A stretch of 64,000 bases of DNA from Streptomyces noursei (GTDB lineage Bacteria > Actinomycetota > Actinomycetes > Streptomycetales > Streptomycetaceae). The translations under genes were made by a program, and so were the position numbers. Under the pieces are notes generated by a model. That model did no database searches. It was given only the letters and a program-made list of their open reading frames with translations, and had not been told where the DNA came from. The DNA lies in contig NZ_CP070326.1 of NCBI RefSeq assembly GCF_016917755.1, positions 8,432,001-8,496,000 on the forward strand, in the 5' to 3' direction. Positions 27,277 to 35,891 of this stretch are shown here, one piece after another (within the stretch, counting starts at the first letter, position 1; each line of letters opens with the position of its first letter).

Positions 27277-28236
27277 ATGGGCAGACCCCTCGCCGCCCGC
27301 GGCCGTCCCGTCCCCGCGCCGCTGGCCGCCCTGCTGGTGCTCGTCCTGGCACTCCTCGCGGTACCCGCACCGCCCGCGCACGCCGCCGGCGCGCCCGGAG
27401 ACCCGGCCTCCACCGTCGACGCGTACTGGAGCGCGCGGCGCATGGAGGCCGCCGAACCCGTGGTGGACAAGGGGCCCGAGGCCCCCCGGCCCCGTGCCGC
27501 CACCACGCCGATCCCGCCCAGCCACCCCTTCGCGGGCCTGCCCCAGGTGGGCACGTTCTTCTGGACGGACGGCAGCAACACCGGCCGGTTCTGCGGCGGG
27601 ACGGTGATCCGCAGCCCGCACCGCGACCTCGTCATCACCGCGGGACACTGCCTGCGCTCCCCCGACCCGAAGAAGTACCTGTCCTTCGTGCCGCAGTACC
27701 ACGACGGGCTCAAGCCGCACGGCATCTACCCCGTCGAGCGGATCTACCTCGACCAGCGCTACTACGACCTCGGTACGGACGCCGGCGCCCGCTGGGACTA
27801 CGCGCTCGTGCGGGTCGGCCCCCGCGAGGACGGCTCCCGGGTCCAGCAGGTCACCGGCGGCTTCGACCTCCTCCCCTACCCCGGGTACGACCACTCCGAC
27901 GTCCGGCTCATCGGCTACCCCGGCAGCAGCGACGCCCACTACCCCGAACCGCTGGACTGCTCCTCGTCCACGCACCGCTACACCAGCACCGACCCGGCCG
28001 CGCCGGGGGACTTCCTGGAGATCCCCTGCGCCGGCTACATCGGCGGCACCTCCGGAGGGCCGTTCCTGGTACGGGACTTCCGCGGCTACGCCGTGATCGG
28101 GGTGATCGGCGGCTACCACACCGGCGGGGACACCCCGGACATCTCCTACAGCTCGTACTTCACCCTCGACATGGCGATGCTGTACCTGCACGCCGTGCGG
28201 GGCGACACCCCGGCGGCGCCGCGCACCGCGACCTGA
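27277..28236 (+). CDS. Secreted trypsin-like serine peptidase
   Basis: This 319-aa protein starts at ATG 27277 (GAAAGGAA upstream). The signal peptide is PLAALLVLVLALLAVPAPPAHA. The catalytic triad is clear: TAGHC (His near residue 123), WDYALVRV (Asp) and GGTSGGPF (Ser near 260). Four or more cysteines are placed to form disulfides. This is the V8/trypsin-fold group common in Streptomyces secretomes. A propeptide of about 50 residues precedes the catalytic domain. Extracellular proteolysis is expected, and the specificity is unknown. Confidence 0.9.
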   Translation: MGRPLAARGRPVPAPLAALLVLVLALLAVPAPPAHAAGAPGDPASTVDAYWSARRMEAAEPVVDKGPEAPRPRAATTPIPPSHPFAGLPQVGTFFWTDGSNTGRFCGGTVIRSPHRDLVITAGHCLRSPDPKKYLSFVPQYHDGLKPHGIYPVERIYLDQRYYDLGTDAGARWDYALVRVGPREDGSRVQQVTGGFDLLPYPGYDHSDVRLIGYPGSSDAHYPEPLDCSSSTHRYTSTDPAAPGDFLEIPCAGYIGGTSGGPFLVRDFRGYAVIGVIGGYHTGGDTPDISYSSYFTLDMAMLYLHAVRGDTPAAPRTAT

Positions 28237-28439
28237 CGCGACCGGGCGTACACGGGACCGCCGGGTGGCCTGAATTCCCCTGTGCCGATGGCCGGTTCAC
28301 GGCCATCATCGTTCGACCACAGAGGTCATTCGTTCGTCTGTTCTTCATCCGGTGGACGCGGCCGAGTCCATCCGGTGGCTTCTAGGGTTACCGCGCTCCT
28401 TCCCCCCATACGCTCGTCACTTCTGTCCGGAGGACAGTC

Positions 28440-29333
28440 ATGACCGCAGTCAAGGCGCGCAAGCGCACCCGGCGTTCCCTCACCGCGCTGGCCGGCGCGG
28501 CGGCCCTCGCCGCCGCCTCGGTCGGCCTGTGGGCCGCCACCGGCGCCACCGCGACCGCGCAGACCACCGGGCTCCCCTCGCCCGACCACGTGGTCGTGGT
28601 GATGCTGGAGAACCACGCCTACGGGCAGGTGGTCGGCAGCTCCAGCGCGCCCTACCTGAACTCCCTCAAGGCCGGCGGCGCCGACCTCACCCAGTCGTTC
28701 GCCCTCACCCACCCCAGCGAGCCGAACTACTACATGCTCCTCTCGGGCTCCAACCAGGGCCGCACGGACGACAGTTGCGTGTCGGTCGGTTCGATGTCCG
28801 CGCCCAACCTCGCCTCCGAGCTGCTCGCCGCCGGCCAGACCTGGGCGAGCTACAACGAGGGACTGCCGAGCCAGGGCTCGACCACGTGCAGCAGCGGCGA
28901 CTACGCACAGAAGCACAACCCGTGGTTCGGCTTCTCCAACGTGCCGACCGACACCGCCAAGACGATGGACCAGTTCCCGTCCGACTACAGCACCCTGCCG
29001 AAGGTCTCCTTCGTCATCCCCGACCTCTGCAACGACATGCACGACTGCTCGGTGGGCACCGGTGACACCTGGATCAAGAACAATCTGAGCGGCTACGCGG
29101 AGTGGGCCAAGACCCACAACAGCATGCTGGTCGTCACCTTCGACGAGGACAACCGGCTGTCCGGCAACCGCATCCCGACGCTGTTCTACGGCGCGCACGT
29201 GGCACCCGGCAGCTCCAGCAGCAGCACGTACAACCACTACAACGTCCTGCGCACGCTGGAGGACCTGGCCGGCCTGAGCACCCACGCCGGCAACGCCGCA
29301 TCGGCCTCCGACGTCACCGGCATCTGGAACTGA
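28440..29333 (+). CDS. Secreted alkaline-phosphatase-superfamily phosphoesterase (acid phosphatase/phospholipase C-like)
   Basis: This 297-aa protein has a strong GGAGGA site. A basic N-terminus containing KRTRRS precedes a hydrophobic stretch; the twin Arg is not in a canonical Tat context. The mature domain begins PDHVVVVMLENHAYGQV, the metal-binding Glu/Asn motif of phosphoesterase family PF04185. It continues with THPSEPNYYMLLSG, then SFVIPDLCNDMHDC and VVTFDEDN (metal ligands). Four cysteines may pair. The product is likely an extracellular phosphomonoesterase. Phosphate control is plausible, but I could not confirm a PHO box upstream. Confidence 0.88.
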   Translation: MTAVKARKRTRRSLTALAGAAALAAASVGLWAATGATATAQTTGLPSPDHVVVVMLENHAYGQVVGSSSAPYLNSLKAGGADLTQSFALTHPSEPNYYMLLSGSNQGRTDDSCVSVGSMSAPNLASELLAAGQTWASYNEGLPSQGSTTCSSGDYAQKHNPWFGFSNVPTDTAKTMDQFPSDYSTLPKVSFVIPDLCNDMHDCSVGTGDTWIKNNLSGYAEWAKTHNSMLVVTFDEDNRLSGNRIPTLFYGAHVAPGSSSSSTYNHYNVLRTLEDLAGLSTHAGNAASASDVTGIWN

Positions 29334-29339
29334 CGGCCC

Positions 29340-30677
29340 GTGTACCTCGCGGACTCCCGCAACAGCACCACGCGCACCTCCACCGCCGCCCCGGGCAGCA
29401 CCCGCCCGGGGCGGCGGCCCGCGGTGCCCGGCACGGTGCTCGCACTCGGCGCGGTCAGCCTGATCACCGACGTCTCCGCGGAGATGATCACCGCGGTGCT
29501 ACCGCTGTACGTGGTCACCGCGCTCGGGCTGTCGCCGCTCGGCTTCGGCCTGTTGGACGGCATCAACAACGGCGTGGGCGCCCTGGTCCGGCTCGCCGGC
29601 GGCCATCTTGCGGACGGCGGCGGGCGCCGGCACAAGGTGGTGGCCGGGATCGGCTACGGCCTGTCGGCGGTGTGCAAGCCGCTGCTGCTGCTCGCCCACG
29701 GACTGCCGGCGATCAGCTCCGTGCTGGCCGCGGACCGCGCCGGCAAGGGACTGCGCACCGCGCCCCGGGACGCGATGATCTCGCTGGCCACCCGGCCCGA
29801 GCACCGCGGCCGGGCGTTCGGCGTGCACCGTGCCATGGACACCGCCGGCGCGCTCCTCGGACCGCTGACGGCGTTCGCGGTGCTGCGGGTCGCGGTCGAC
29901 GGCTACGACGCGGTGTTCACGGTGAGCGCGTGCGTGGCGGCGCTGGGCGTGCTGGTGCTGGTCCTCTTCGTCCCGGCCCGACTCGACTCCGGGCAGCCGG
30001 CGTCCCGACCCGCGGCCGTCCGGCCCGCACTGCGCGACTCGCTGGCCCTGCTGCGCCGCCCCGGACTGCGCCGGCTGACGCTGTGCGCCACGCTGCTCGG
30101 CCTCACCACCGTCAGCGACGCCTTCCTCTACCTCCTCCTCCAGCGCGAACTGGGCGTGCCCGCCGACCTGTTCCCGCTGCTGCCACTGGGCACCGCCGCG
30201 GTCTTCCTGCTGCTCGCCGTGCCGCTGGGCGCGCTCGCCGACCGGATCGGGCGCCGCCGGCTCTTCCTGGCCGGGCACGCCGTCCTGCTCCTCGCGTACG
30301 CACTGGTGCTCTCCCCGCTGCGCGGCCCGGTCACCGTGGGCACCGTGCTCGTCCTGCACGGGGCCTTCTACGCGGCCACCGACGGGGTACTGGCCGCCGC
30401 CACCGCGGGCGTGGTCCCGACGGAGCACCTGGGCGCCGGACAGGCCCTGGTGGGCACCGGCCAGGCACTGGCCCGCTTCGTCTGCTCGCTGGCGTTCGGC
30501 GCGGCCTGGAGCCTGTGGGACGGGCGGGACGCACTGGCGGTCGCGGCCGTCGCGCTCGCCGCCGCCGCGCTGTGCGCCGCGCGACTGCTGCGGACCGGCG
30601 ACCCGTCGGGCGCGGACCGCGACCCCGGCGACGCCGACCACGACGACCGCCGTACCCCCGAGGGAGCACCCCGATGA
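29340..30677 (+). CDS. MFS transporter
   Basis: The product is 445 aa with twelve hydrophobic segments. The cytoplasmic loop 2-3 motif (GGHLADGGGRRHKV) and GALADRIGRRRLF in the second half are MFS signatures. It starts with GTG 6 nt after the phosphoesterase and runs into the beta-propeller gene through an ATGA overlap, so the three genes form one transcriptional unit. The long Asp/Arg-rich C-terminal tail is cytoplasmic. The substrate is unknown; efflux is likely from the general layout. Confidence 0.85.
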   Translation: MYLADSRNSTTRTSTAAPGSTRPGRRPAVPGTVLALGAVSLITDVSAEMITAVLPLYVVTALGLSPLGFGLLDGINNGVGALVRLAGGHLADGGGRRHKVVAGIGYGLSAVCKPLLLLAHGLPAISSVLAADRAGKGLRTAPRDAMISLATRPEHRGRAFGVHRAMDTAGALLGPLTAFAVLRVAVDGYDAVFTVSACVAALGVLVLVLFVPARLDSGQPASRPAAVRPALRDSLALLRRPGLRRLTLCATLLGLTTVSDAFLYLLLQRELGVPADLFPLLPLGTAAVFLLLAVPLGALADRIGRRRLFLAGHAVLLLAYALVLSPLRGPVTVGTVLVLHGAFYAATDGVLAAATAGVVPTEHLGAGQALVGTGQALARFVCSLAFGAAWSLWDGRDALAVAAVALAAAALCAARLLRTGDPSGADRDPGDADHDDRRTPEGAPR

Positions 30678-31696
30678 ACCGTAGGACCCGCCTGGCCGTG
30701 CTGCTGACCGCGGTGGTGCTGCTGGGGACGGTCGGCACCGCGGCGGTGCTGCGGGCCGCCGACCGGTCCGCCGTCCGCGACCGGCAGCAGACGGACGGCC
30801 CCACCGTCCGCACCGGCGACGTCGTGCTCCGGCCGCCCGGGGAACGGCAGTTGCTGGTGCGCAACCTGGCCTGGGGCCCGCACCGCGACGAGATCGCCAC
30901 GGTGCCGGCCGGGCACCCCGACGGGCCACGCACCGCCTCCGGCGTGAAGTGCCTGCGCTTCCACGCCGCCGCCGGCACCGGCATCTGCCTCCAGGCCGAG
31001 CGCGGCGCAGTGGCGGACACCTACCGGGCGGTGGTGCTCGACGCCCACCTGCGGATACGGCACCGCTTCCCGGCGCCCGGCATACCGACCCGGTCCCGGG
31101 TCTCCCCCTCCGGCCACCTCGTCGCCTGGACGGTCTTCGTCAGCGGGGACTCGTACGCGGGCACCGCCTTCTCCACCCGCACGGCCATCGCCGACACCCG
31201 CACCTGGGCGCTCGACGACAACCTGGAGGAGTACGCGGTCACCAAGGACGGCCACCCGTACCACGCCTCCGACATCAACATCTGGGGCGTCACCTTCGCC
31301 GACGACACCCGCTTCTACGCCACCCTCGCCACCGGCGGCCGGACCTACCTCGTCCGCGGCGACCGCACCGCCCGCACCCTGACCACCCTGCACGGCAACG
31401 TCGAATGCCCCTCGCTCTCCCCCGACGGCACCCGCATCGCGTACAAGAAGCGGCTCCCCGGCGCCTCCCAGGACGCCCCCTGGCGGCTCTACGTGCTGAA
31501 CCTCGCCACCATGAAGGAGACCGCCACCGCCGAGCACCGCAACGTCGACGACCAGGCGCTCTGGTCCGGCAACGACACCCTGGTCTACGCGCTGCCCGGC
31601 GACTACGGCTCGGACCTGTGGACGGTCCCGGCCGACGGCTCGGGCACCGCCCGACGGATGATGACCTCGGCGGTCGCGCCCGCGTACGCCGGCTGA
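30674..31696 (+). CDS. TolB/WD40-like beta-propeller membrane-anchored protein
   Basis: This 340-aa protein has one N-terminal membrane helix (AVLLTAVVLLGTVGTAAVL), so it faces the outside. The rest is made of repeated beta-blade motifs of TolB/PD40 type (for example SPSGHLVAW, CPSLSPDGTRIAYKK, DLWTVPADGSG). The start ATG overlaps the MFS stop. It may act with the transporter or sense an extracellular ligand. No enzymatic residues are seen. Confidence 0.78.
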   Translation: MNRRTRLAVLLTAVVLLGTVGTAAVLRAADRSAVRDRQQTDGPTVRTGDVVLRPPGERQLLVRNLAWGPHRDEIATVPAGHPDGPRTASGVKCLRFHAAAGTGICLQAERGAVADTYRAVVLDAHLRIRHRFPAPGIPTRSRVSPSGHLVAWTVFVSGDSYAGTAFSTRTAIADTRTWALDDNLEEYAVTKDGHPYHASDINIWGVTFADDTRFYATLATGGRTYLVRGDRTARTLTTLHGNVECPSLSPDGTRIAYKKRLPGASQDAPWRLYVLNLATMKETATAEHRNVDDQALWSGNDTLVYALPGDYGSDLWTVPADGSGTARRMMTSAVAPAYAG

Positions 31697-31708
31697 CAGA
31701 AGGACCGG

Positions 31709-32641
31709 CTAGCCGCCGTGCCCGGGCCGCCCGCGCGGGGCCCGGGGCAGCGGTTCGCCGATCTGACCGGTCGCCAGATCGCGGGCGAGCGAGACCTGGG
31801 ACATCAGCACCGCGCCCCACAGGACGAGGCCCACGCCGAGCGCTTCGGGGAGCAGCCACCACCCGGCGCGGACCCGTTCGTCGAAGAGCGTGACCCCCAG
31901 GGAGAGACTGACCAGCGCGTCGCCGACGGTGAGCACCGGCTGCGAGGCGGTCAACGGGCCGGACTGCATGGCGTTCTCCATCATGAACAGCGCCAGGACG
32001 CCGGTCAGCGCGAAGCCGTAGCTCTGCCAGGACGTGAAGAACCGGGCCGGACCGCCGCTCGCCCAGGCGTGGGTGGCGTCCTTGAGCAGCGCGGCGGTCA
32101 GCGCGTATCCGACCGCGGTCGCCGCGCCGAAGCAGGCGGCGCGGAAGCTGCCGGCCCCGCGCCGCAGTCCCGCGCCGACCGTCACGAAGATCACCGAGCC
32201 ACAGGCGATCAGGGCCGGCACCCAGCGGCTCAGCGGGGCGTGGTCGCGCCCGGCCGTGGGCGCGGCGGCGGCCAGCGCCGTGCCCAGCCCGACGACCAGC
32301 AGTCCCACACCGGCCCAGCCGCGCCGGGAGATCCGCACCGGCACCGGTCCGCCCAACAGCACCCGGCCGATGAGCAGCGCCAACGGGAGTTCCAACACGA
32401 AGATCGGCTGAACCACCGACAGCGGCCCGAACAGCAGCGCCAGCGCCTGGAAGCAGGCGGCCGGCAACACCATCAACATCCCCGCGAGCCACGCCGCGCG
32501 ATGCAACAGGTCGGCGATCAGGCCCAGCCGCAGCCGCCCCGCAACCGGTACGGTGCGCGCCGCGCGGCGCTGCAACACCGTGGACAGCGCATTGCACGCA
32601 GCCGCGAGCACCGCGAACAGGACGGCCGTCCAGATGGCCAC
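31709..32641 (-). CDS. DMT-superfamily (EamA-like) membrane transporter
   Basis: The product is 310 aa, started at GTG 32641 with AAAGGTGG upstream. It has nine to ten hydrophobic helices in two halves (for example AIWTAVLFAVLAAACNALST, GLLVVGLGTALAAAAPTAG, LGVGLVLWGAVLMSQVSLA), the repeat layout of the DMT superfamily. The substrate is unknown. It is convergent with the beta-propeller gene, 12 bp apart. Confidence 0.82.
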   Translation of the reverse strand: MAIWTAVLFAVLAAACNALSTVLQRRAARTVPVAGRLRLGLIADLLHRAAWLAGMLMVLPAACFQALALLFGPLSVVQPIFVLELPLALLIGRVLLGGPVPVRISRRGWAGVGLLVVGLGTALAAAAPTAGRDHAPLSRWVPALIACGSVIFVTVGAGLRRGAGSFRAACFGAATAVGYALTAALLKDATHAWASGGPARFFTSWQSYGFALTGVLALFMMENAMQSGPLTASQPVLTVGDALVSLSLGVTLFDERVRAGWWLLPEALGVGLVLWGAVLMSQVSLARDLATGQIGEPLPRAPRGRPGHGG

Positions 32642-32799
32642 GCGCCCACCTTTCCCTCGACCGACGTCCACCCGACGCTAACCGCAGCCCACCCGGACCG
32701 CCCGCGCGGTCGTACAGGAGGGTCCGCCCCTGTCGTTCGTCCGCGTGACACCCCGGCGCGTCGCTTGGCCACCCGGCGCCCCTCCCGCACGGTGAGACC

Positions 32800-33036
32800 G
32801 TGCGCCGCATCGCTCCCCTCCTCGCCACCGCGCTGGCCGCCGCCTCCCTCGCCGCCGCCAGCTGCACCTCCGCCCCCGACGCCGGCCCGAGCCCCGGCGG
32901 CTCGGCCCGACGCACGGTCGCACCGGGCCGGCCCTCGCCGGTACTGATGCCATGGCCGGTGACGGCGGAAGGTCCACCGGGCGCACTGGCCGACCGGCGC
33001 ACGATGTCCCGATGGGAGCATGTGGCGATCGGCTGA
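32800..33036 (+). CDS. Small predicted lipoprotein
   Basis: The product is 78 aa from GTG 32800 (GGTGAG upstream). The N-terminus MRRIAPLLATALAAASLAAASC forms a short signal peptide (cited in parts) ending in AAASC, an imperfect lipobox with Ala at -3. The rest is Pro/Ser-rich with a WEHV end. There is no known family. The downstream cupin gene begins 63 bp later, so they may be co-transcribed. Confidence 0.45.
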   Translation: MRRIAPLLATALAAASLAAASCTSAPDAGPSPGGSARRTVAPGRPSPVLMPWPVTAEGPPGALADRRTMSRWEHVAIG

Positions 33037-33098
33037 CACCCGGCCGACCGGCGGGCCCGCGCGACACCGGCCCACGGCCCGAGAGGGAAAGGATCGCC

Positions 33099-33617
33099 AT
33101 GCCGCCACACGACCCGACGCCCCACGCCGCGTCCCCCACCCCCGCGCCCCGCGGCTCCGCCGCCCCCGGCGACGCATTCCATCCCCACCTCCGCGACCCC
33201 GACCCCACCGCCGAGGACGACCGCCGGCCCCTGCGGACCCGCCTGCACCACATCCGCGCCGACGCGCTGGACGGTGACACCGCACAGACCGGCGGAATGC
33301 GACGCTTCGCCGCGATCAGCGGCCAACGGGTCGGCTCGGAACGCCTCTGGATGGGCCAGACCCACGTCGCCCCCGCGACCGCGTCCGCCAACCACCACCA
33401 CGGCGCCGCGGAAACCGCGATCTACGTCGTCAAGGGACACCCGGAATTCGTCTTCGCCGACGACACCCGAGAGGAGGTCCGCCTCCGGACCGCCCCCGGC
33501 GACTACATCTTCGTCCCGCCCTACGTGCCCCACCGCGAGGAAAATCCCCACCCCGACGAGGAGGCCGTGGTGGTGATCGCCCGCAGCACGCAGGAGGCGA
33601 TCGTCGTGAACCTTTGA
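33099..33617 (+). CDS. Cupin-domain protein
   Basis: The product is 172 aa with GAGAGGGAAAGG before ATG 33099. The cupin metal-binding motif is visible (ANHHHGAAETAIYVVKG, with three consecutive His), and the second strand motif is GDYIFVPPYVPHREENP. The first 45 residues are Pro-rich and probably disordered. It is a single-domain cupin. Catalytic type (dioxygenase, isomerase or binding) is not assignable. It is the last gene before the repeat-rich gap. Confidence 0.85.
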   Translation: MPPHDPTPHAASPTPAPRGSAAPGDAFHPHLRDPDPTAEDDRRPLRTRLHHIRADALDGDTAQTGGMRRFAAISGQRVGSERLWMGQTHVAPATASANHHHGAAETAIYVVKGHPEFVFADDTREEVRLRTAPGDYIFVPPYVPHREENPHPDEEAVVVIARSTQEAIVVNL

Positions 33618-33649
33618 CGTGGGCCTCCCACGTTGTCGGCTCCCCCGCC

Positions 33650-33721
33650 GTGTCCGCCTGACGGCGGGTTGTTTCGTCCGCTGCGTGTCCGCCTGACGGC
33701 GGTTGTTTCGTTGTCCGCTGC
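33650..33721 (+). repeat. Tandem 35/37-bp direct repeat with mini-hairpins
   Basis: Two abutting copies, 33650-33684 and 33685-33721, share GTGTCCGCCTGACGGCGG and the ending TCCGCTGC and differ by short indels (a G lost and TG gained in the second copy). Each contains the hairpin CCGCC-TGAC-GGCGG. A third degenerate copy is at 34095-34110 on the opposite strand, overlapping the stop codon of the SDR gene. Confidence 0.85.
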
Positions 33722-33832
33722 GCGGGGCTGTCGGGTGCGGTGACGGGCCTGCGGGGGTGGTGTGCAGGACTGCTGCGCTTTACGTCCTGCACACCACCCC
33801 CTCCGGCCCGTCCCCTCCCGTGAGTGGGTGGG
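33715..33832 (+). repeat. Hairpin unit 1 (structured element, conserved loop)
   Basis: An 18-bp perfect stem (33753-33770 with 33784-33801) closes the loop TGCTGCGCTTTAC at 33771-33783, and an outer 8-bp stem (33742-33749 with 33805-33812) extends it. The flanks 33715-33741 and 33813-33824 match unit 2. It may be a structured RNA, a hairpin recognised by a transposase, or a terminator-like element. Confidence 0.85.
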
Positions 33833-33931
33833 AAATACAGGTGCGTCCACCCTCACGCCGGTGGTCTGCTCACGGTCACCACTCCACAACGAACCCGCAG
33901 GCGACCACCGGCACACACCCACCCACCGTTT

Positions 33932-34054
33932 CCATGACCACCCACGGGAGGGGACGGGTCTGCGGGGCAGGGGTTGACCGGACGTAAAGCGCAGCAGTCC
34001 GGACAACCCCTGCCCCGCAGACCCGTCACCGCACCCAACAGCCCCGCGCAGCGG
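33932..34054 (-). repeat. Hairpin unit 2, inverted relative to unit 1
   Basis: Arms 33953-33976 and 34004-34027 pair over 24 bp, continued by 33978-33983 with 33997-34002. One A-A mismatch lies between. The loop at 33984-33996 is the exact complement of the unit 1 loop. The inner stem is unrelated in sequence to that of unit 1 but still pairs. The flank 34028-34054 matches 33715-33741 at 26 of 27 positions. Confidence 0.85.
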
Positions 34055-34100
34055 ACCCGCCCCGCGCAGCGGCACGCAGCGGACCCGCAACACCCCACCG

Positions 34101-35021
34101 TCAGGCGGACAGCCGCGAGCCATACACCGGCCACGCCGGCTCCGCCGCCGCGAGGAGTTCGCGGGTGGCCGCTCCCACGTCGGACGGGGCCCAACGGGCC
34201 CCTCGGTCGGTGCTGGGCCCCGGTCGCCAGCCCTCCATGACGGTGATGCGGCCGCCCTCGGCCTCGAAGACCCGGCCGGTGACGCCGGTGCTGTCGGCGG
34301 AGGACAGCCAGACGACCAGTGGGGAGACGTTCTCGGGGGCCATGGCGTCGAAGACGCCGTCCGTGGGGGTTGCCATCGTCTCGGCGAAGGTCTGCTCGGT
34401 CATCCGGGTGCGGGCCGCCGGGGCGAGGGCGTTGACCTGGACGCCGTAGCGGCCCAGTTCGGCGGCGGCGACGAGGGTCAGGCCGAGGACGCCGGCCTTG
34501 GCGGCGGAGTAGTTGCCCTGGCCGACGCTGCCCAGCAGTCCGGCGCCGGAGCTGGTGTTGACGACCCGGGCGTCGGGCGTCCGCCCGGCCTTGGCCTCGG
34601 CCCGCCAGTGTGCGGCGGCGTGCTTGAGGGGCAGGAAGTGGCCTTTGAGGTGGACCCGCATCACCGCGTCCCAGTCGTCCTCGTCGAGGTTGACCAGCAT
34701 CCGGTCGCGCAGGAAGCCGGCGTTGTTCACCAGGGCGTCCAGGCGGCCGAAGGCGTCCAGGGCGGTGGCGACGAGGGAGCGGGCACCGTCGTCGGTGGTG
34801 ATGTCGTCGGTGTGTGCGACGGCCCGGCCGCCGCGCGCCCGGATCTCCTCGACGACCTGTTGGGCGGGGCCGGTGGAGGCGCCGGCGCCGTCGGCCGCCA
34901 CCCCGAGGTCGTTGACCACGACGGCCGCTCCCTCGGCGGCCAGGGCGAGGGCGTGGGCGCGGCCCAGGCCCCGGCCGGCCCCGGTGACGGCGGCGACGCG
35001 TCCGGTGCAGATTCCGGTCAT
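34101..35021 (-). CDS. SDR oxidoreductase of the steroid C/D-ring cluster (HSD17B4-like)
   Basis: The product is 306 aa. Rossmann motif TGAGRGLG, NNAG (in ALVNNAGFLRD), catalytic Ser in NTSSGAG and YxxxK (NYSAAKAG) are all present. The AEGAAVVVNDLGVAADGAG segment and extra C-terminal 50 aa resemble 17beta-HSD type 4-like enzymes and the first SDR of the mycobacterial KstR2 cluster (Rv3548c position). It ends inside a copy of the 35-bp repeat. It is 1 nt downstream of the next SDR, so the two are translationally coupled. Confidence 0.85.
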   Translation of the reverse strand: MTGICTGRVAAVTGAGRGLGRAHALALAAEGAAVVVNDLGVAADGAGASTGPAQQVVEEIRARGGRAVAHTDDITTDDGARSLVATALDAFGRLDALVNNAGFLRDRMLVNLDEDDWDAVMRVHLKGHFLPLKHAAAHWRAEAKAGRTPDARVVNTSSGAGLLGSVGQGNYSAAKAGVLGLTLVAAAELGRYGVQVNALAPAARTRMTEQTFAETMATPTDGVFDAMAPENVSPLVVWLSSADSTGVTGRVFEAEGGRITVMEGWRPGPSTDRGARWAPSDVGAATRELLAAAEPAWPVYGSRLSA

Positions 35022-35022
35022 C

Positions 35023-35811
35023 TCATGGCTCCTTGGGGTGGTTGACGGTGGCGGCGTCGAGGAAGGCGGGGCGTTCGCCGCCGCCGTGGACGAGCAGGCT
35101 GGCGCCGCTGACGTAGCCGGCGCGGCCGGAGGCGAGGAAGACGCAGGCGTCGCCGATCTCGGTGGGTTCGGCGAGCCGGCCGAGCGGCACGGTCGCGCCG
35201 ACCGCGGCGATACCGTCCTCGTCCCCGTAGTGCAGTGCGGTCAGTTCGGTCCGCACCATGCCGAGGACGAGGGTGTTGACCCGGACGTGCGGTGCCCATT
35301 CGACGGCCATCGAGCGGGCGAGGTTGTCCAGGCCGGCCTTGGCGGCGCCGTAGGCGGCGGTGCCGGGCGAGGGGCGGGTGCCGCTGACGCTGCCGATCAT
35401 GATCACCGAGCCGCCGTCCGGTTGGCCGCGCATCACTTCGTACGCGGCGAGCGAGGCGGTCATCGGGGCGACCAGGTTGAGCTCGACGACCCGGGCGTGG
35501 CGTTCCGCGGTGGTCTCGCCGAGCAGCCGGTAGGGGGTGCCGCCGGCGTTGTTGACCAGGCAGTCCAGGCGCCCGTGGTCGGCCGCGACGGCCTGGAGGA
35601 GTTCCCGGACGCCGTCCGGTTCGCGCAGGTCGACGGGGCGGAAGCGGGCGGTGCGGCCGTCCGCGGCGATCGGGGCGTCCGGCGGTCGCCGGGCGCAGAC
35701 GACGACCGCCGCGCCGGCCTGGAGGAAGGCGCGGGCGATGCCGGCGCCGACGCCCCGGGTGCCGCCGGTGACGACGGCGACCCGTCCGGTCAGATCGAGG
35801 TTCAGGGACAA
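35023..35811 (-). CDS. SDR oxidoreductase of the steroid C/D-ring cluster
   Basis: The product is 262 aa with TGGTRGVG, NNAG, Ser in IGSVSG and YGAAK. It occupies the place of Rv3549c beside echA20 in the mycobacterial KstR2 regulon. The exact step (likely a 3-hydroxyacyl-CoA or keto intermediate of HIP-CoA breakdown) is not proven. It is the first gene of a two-gene unit leading leftward and is divergent from echA20 across the KstR2-like box at 35857. Confidence 0.85.
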   Translation of the reverse strand: MSLNLDLTGRVAVVTGGTRGVGAGIARAFLQAGAAVVVCARRPPDAPIAADGRTARFRPVDLREPDGVRELLQAVAADHGRLDCLVNNAGGTPYRLLGETTAERHARVVELNLVAPMTASLAAYEVMRGQPDGGSVIMIGSVSGTRPSPGTAAYGAAKAGLDNLARSMAVEWAPHVRVNTLVLGMVRTELTALHYGDEDGIAAVGATVPLGRLAEPTEIGDACVFLASGRAGYVSGASLLVHGGGERPAFLDAATVNHPKEP

Positions 35812-35856
35812 CTGGTACCTCCCGCGGCGGGCGATCCGCTGCTAACTTCGCTACCT

Positions 35857-35870
35857 AACAAACGCTTGGT
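35857..35870. promoter_or_regulatory. KstR2-like operator between SDR and echA20
   Basis: AACAAACGCTTGGT fits the published KstR2 consensus AnCAAGnnCTTGnT at 9 of 10 defined bases. It lies in the divergent promoter region and shares a longer context (CCTA before it, GG after it) with the box at 48094. KstR2 releases such sites when HIP-CoA accumulates. Confidence 0.7.
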
Positions 35871-35891
35871 GGAAAGGTAGCTGATCTGCTC

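Noticed and set aside
28295-28346. GTTCAC/GTTCGA-like words upstream of the secreted phosphoesterase as a PHO box
   Set aside because: The spacing (16, 21 and 8 nt) does not give the 11-bp direct repeats required by PhoP.
33521-34123. 200-codon frame through the hairpin region (minus strand)
   Set aside because: It runs through both hairpins and the cupin gene antisense; the structure and repeat explain the sequence better.
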